From the NCBI GenBank assembly GCA_003024985.2, contig PXIH01S0003849.1: 10,999 nucleotides of DNA; one strand, written 5' to 3'. This DNA is from Euperipatoides rowelli. Its lineage: Eukaryota; Onychophora; Udeonychophora; Euonychophora; Peripatopsidae. Positions 9,774-10,999 of the stretch are shown here, in pieces; within the stretch, counting starts at the first letter, position 1; each line of letters starts with the position of its first letter. The notes beneath the pieces were generated by a model that worked only from the letters and a program-made list of their open reading frames with translations, had not been told where the DNA came from and did no database searches. The position numbers and the translations under genes were made by a program.

Positions 9774-10484
9774 TGATTTAGTGAGTTGGAGCATTAACAT
9801 TTTCTTGATGGTTCTGTAAAATGAAGCCAAAACGATCCAAAATATTTTACGGTGGTGTTAGACTGACAATGGAAACTTTTCTACTCATTCTGGATTAGGT
9901 GATGCAGTATAATCATTTAATTCTCCAAAATAACGCTGGCATTTAAATTTTTCTCTAGTGATTATTTTTTAGATAAAGTAGATAAGAGATATTTTAACAT
10001 TAATACTTTTGTTTTATATTTAATCATTAGACAGACTATCCTGGAAAAAAGTTTTATATCATCATAATATGAATATATTTAACCATGCATTTAATAATCC
10101 AAATGCCATGACTATCTAGCTACATCAAAACACAAAAGTTAAAAAAACCCGAGAATACAAGTATTCCGTATGAATAAAATATAACACTGTATTGTGTCAT
10201 TATAGAAATAAAATTATGAGAGGTGAATGCTCTTCAAAATATTTTTTCAAAAATACTATAAATTATATACCGTAGTAATGTGCTTCAATGTTATTAAATA
10301 TAGACATGCATGATGCTATACTTCATAAATAATAGAAAACTTGAATTTTTACTTTTAAAGAATATTTAAAAGTGTAATAAAATGTACATGAATATTAAGA
10401 TAAAAATGAAAGTAAATTAAACATGATTTAAAAAATGACATTTCTATTACATTTCATGTAAGTTATTTGGTTTTTTTTTTTCAG

Positions 10485-10585
10485 TGTGAACCAGGAGGCT
10501 GTCTTATTGAACTTTGCTTTCAGCTTGCCATCATTATGGTTGGCAAACAACTTATACAGAATAACATCATGGAAATCTTTGTTCC
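10485..10585 (+). CDS. Anoctamin exon, TM6 with Ca2+-site residues
   Basis: Internal exon after a T-tract and CAG (10482-10484), ending before GTAAGA at 10586. It starts in phase with the previous exon and carries 33 codons plus two bases (CC) of a split Pro codon. The start CEPGGC holds the paired loop cysteines, and the rest is TM6, ending [14 protein letters not shown]. By alignment to mouse TMEM16A (ac numbering, from memory), the TM6 residues are all present: gate Ile641, hinge Gly644, Lys645, the Ca2+ ligands Asn650 (AAT, 10560-10562) and Glu654 (GAA, 10572-10574), and the kink Pro658 (split codon). The remaining Ca2+ ligands, on TM7 and TM8, lie beyond the window. Retained Asn and Glu argue that the protein is still Ca2+-gated. 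The VGKQ wording matches ANO7, while KQLIQNN matches ANO1/2, so subtype rests mainly on the loop. Confidence 0.96.
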
Positions 10586-10946
10586 GTAAGATTACAAAAA
10601 ATTTGTATTAACTATTTTACAAGAAAGTTTAATAGTAAACATTGAATTTCTATTCTTTTCTTAATTCTATTTACATTTATTATTTTTTTAGAATTTAGAG
10701 TTTGCAAATCTTAAGTATAACTAGTCCTTTTTTGGGTTTACGATTAAAACATCCCCATTCTCCTGTGATGGGTATTAGTTAAACTATAGTACCAATATTT
10801 CAAGAAAATTACAATTATTAAACTATTCTGAAAATGTATTAGTTAATAGGTTAATGAAACTTCTATACATACCGGTACAAAAACAATTGAACTATTAATA
10901 ATTTAACATGAACATTCATTAAAAGTAGAATTTGAATACTAACAAA

Positions 10947-10964
10947 ATACAGTATATACTGTAT
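10947..10964. repeat. Perfect 18-bp palindrome of back-to-back TACAGTA/TACTGTA
   Basis: ATACAGTATATACTGTAT is its own reverse complement and is made of two copies of the dispersed heptamer described in the findings. It directly abuts the hAT-like terminus at 10967 and overlaps its presumed target duplication. Confidence 0.75.
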
Positions 10965-10966
10965 AT

Positions 10967-10999
10967 CAGCGTTTCTCAACCAGGGTTCCGCCGCACTTC
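10967..10999. mobile_element. Probable hAT-type transposon terminus, cut by window end
   Basis: CAGCGTTTCTCAACCAGGGT resembles the widespread hAT terminus beginning CAG-G-TTTCTCAACC (family knowledge, from memory). The preceding eight bases, CTGTATAT (10959-10966), fit nTnnnnAn, as expected for a hAT target duplication. Local GC content rises abruptly here. The partner terminus and duplication lie outside the window, so this stays unproven. It differs in sequence from the element at 5612-6618 and so is another family. Confidence 0.7.

Larger units (their letters stand above)
5548..10484 (+). other. Intron of 4,937 bp in the anoctamin gene
   Basis: The intron starts GTGATT, a weak donor, and ends with a long T-tract and CAG. 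Flanking exons encode the contiguous Q-E-E / C-E-P-G-G-C of the anoctamin loop, so no exon is missing between them. It contains a full 1,007-bp hAT-type element (5612-6618), two runs of eleven C (6919-6929, 7763-7773), a somewhat less AT-rich block of unknown origin (about 7780-8100) and a near-palindrome at 9751-9773. A consensus-like GTAAGT at 10458-10463 sits only about 20 bases before the acceptor and is probably a decoy. I recognise nothing in about 6630-7780 or 8100-10480 beyond low-complexity sequence. Confidence 0.88.
10586..10999 (+). other. Intron head (5' end) of the anoctamin gene
   Basis: The donor is CC|GTAAGA. The next anoctamin exon should encode the basic stretch after TM6, and nothing of that kind appears before the window ends. 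AG sites near 10691 were tested in phase and give immediate stops. The last 33 bases look like the start of a hAT-type transposon. Confidence 0.75.

Noticed and set aside
10690-10730. Possible next anoctamin exon after a T-tract and TAG
   Set aside because: Completing the split CC codon at either nearby AG gives a stop within a few codons, and there is no similarity to the post-TM6 region.

Overview
The window is AT-rich eukaryotic (animal) genomic DNA, roughly three quarters A+T by eye. It lies inside one large, intron-rich gene on the + strand. Three short exons can be read: 442-553, 5493-5547 and 10485-10585. Joined in phase they give an uninterrupted stretch of an anoctamin (TMEM16) protein that starts just before transmembrane helix 5, crosses the extracellular TM5-TM6 loop and runs through most of TM6. 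Loop length and wording (EMLRTQ near the start; a loop of the same length as vertebrate ANO7, ending in G-x-R-x-E-E-C) make it most like anoctamin-7. Everything else is intron: the tail of one intron (1-441), two complete introns of about 4.9 kb each (554-5492 and 5548-10484), and the head of a fourth (10586-10999). The start, end and Ca2+-binding TM7/TM8 part of the gene lie outside the window.

The introns hold several recognisable structures. The first full intron carries a three-copy diverged tandem repeat (about 4660-5225, period about 165-190 bp) and a perfect short hairpin at 4225-4249. The second carries a complete 1,007-bp non-autonomous hAT-type DNA transposon (5612-6618) with matching terminal inverted repeats, a perfect 8-bp target duplication and internal hairpins. 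At the right edge (10967 onward) a second hAT-like terminus begins and is cut by the window end. The heptamer TACNGTA (mostly TACTGTA/TACAGTA) is scattered about 22 times through the unique intron sequence and is absent from the hAT element and the tandem array.

The organism is a metazoan. Very AT-rich, multi-kilobase introns with abundant hAT elements suggest an invertebrate, possibly an arthropod such as a chelicerate, but this is a weak inference. I see no bacterial genes, tRNA or rRNA genes, CRISPR arrays or viral genes. The honest overall reading is an ordinary intron-dominated gene segment with a few well-defined repeats, not a new system.
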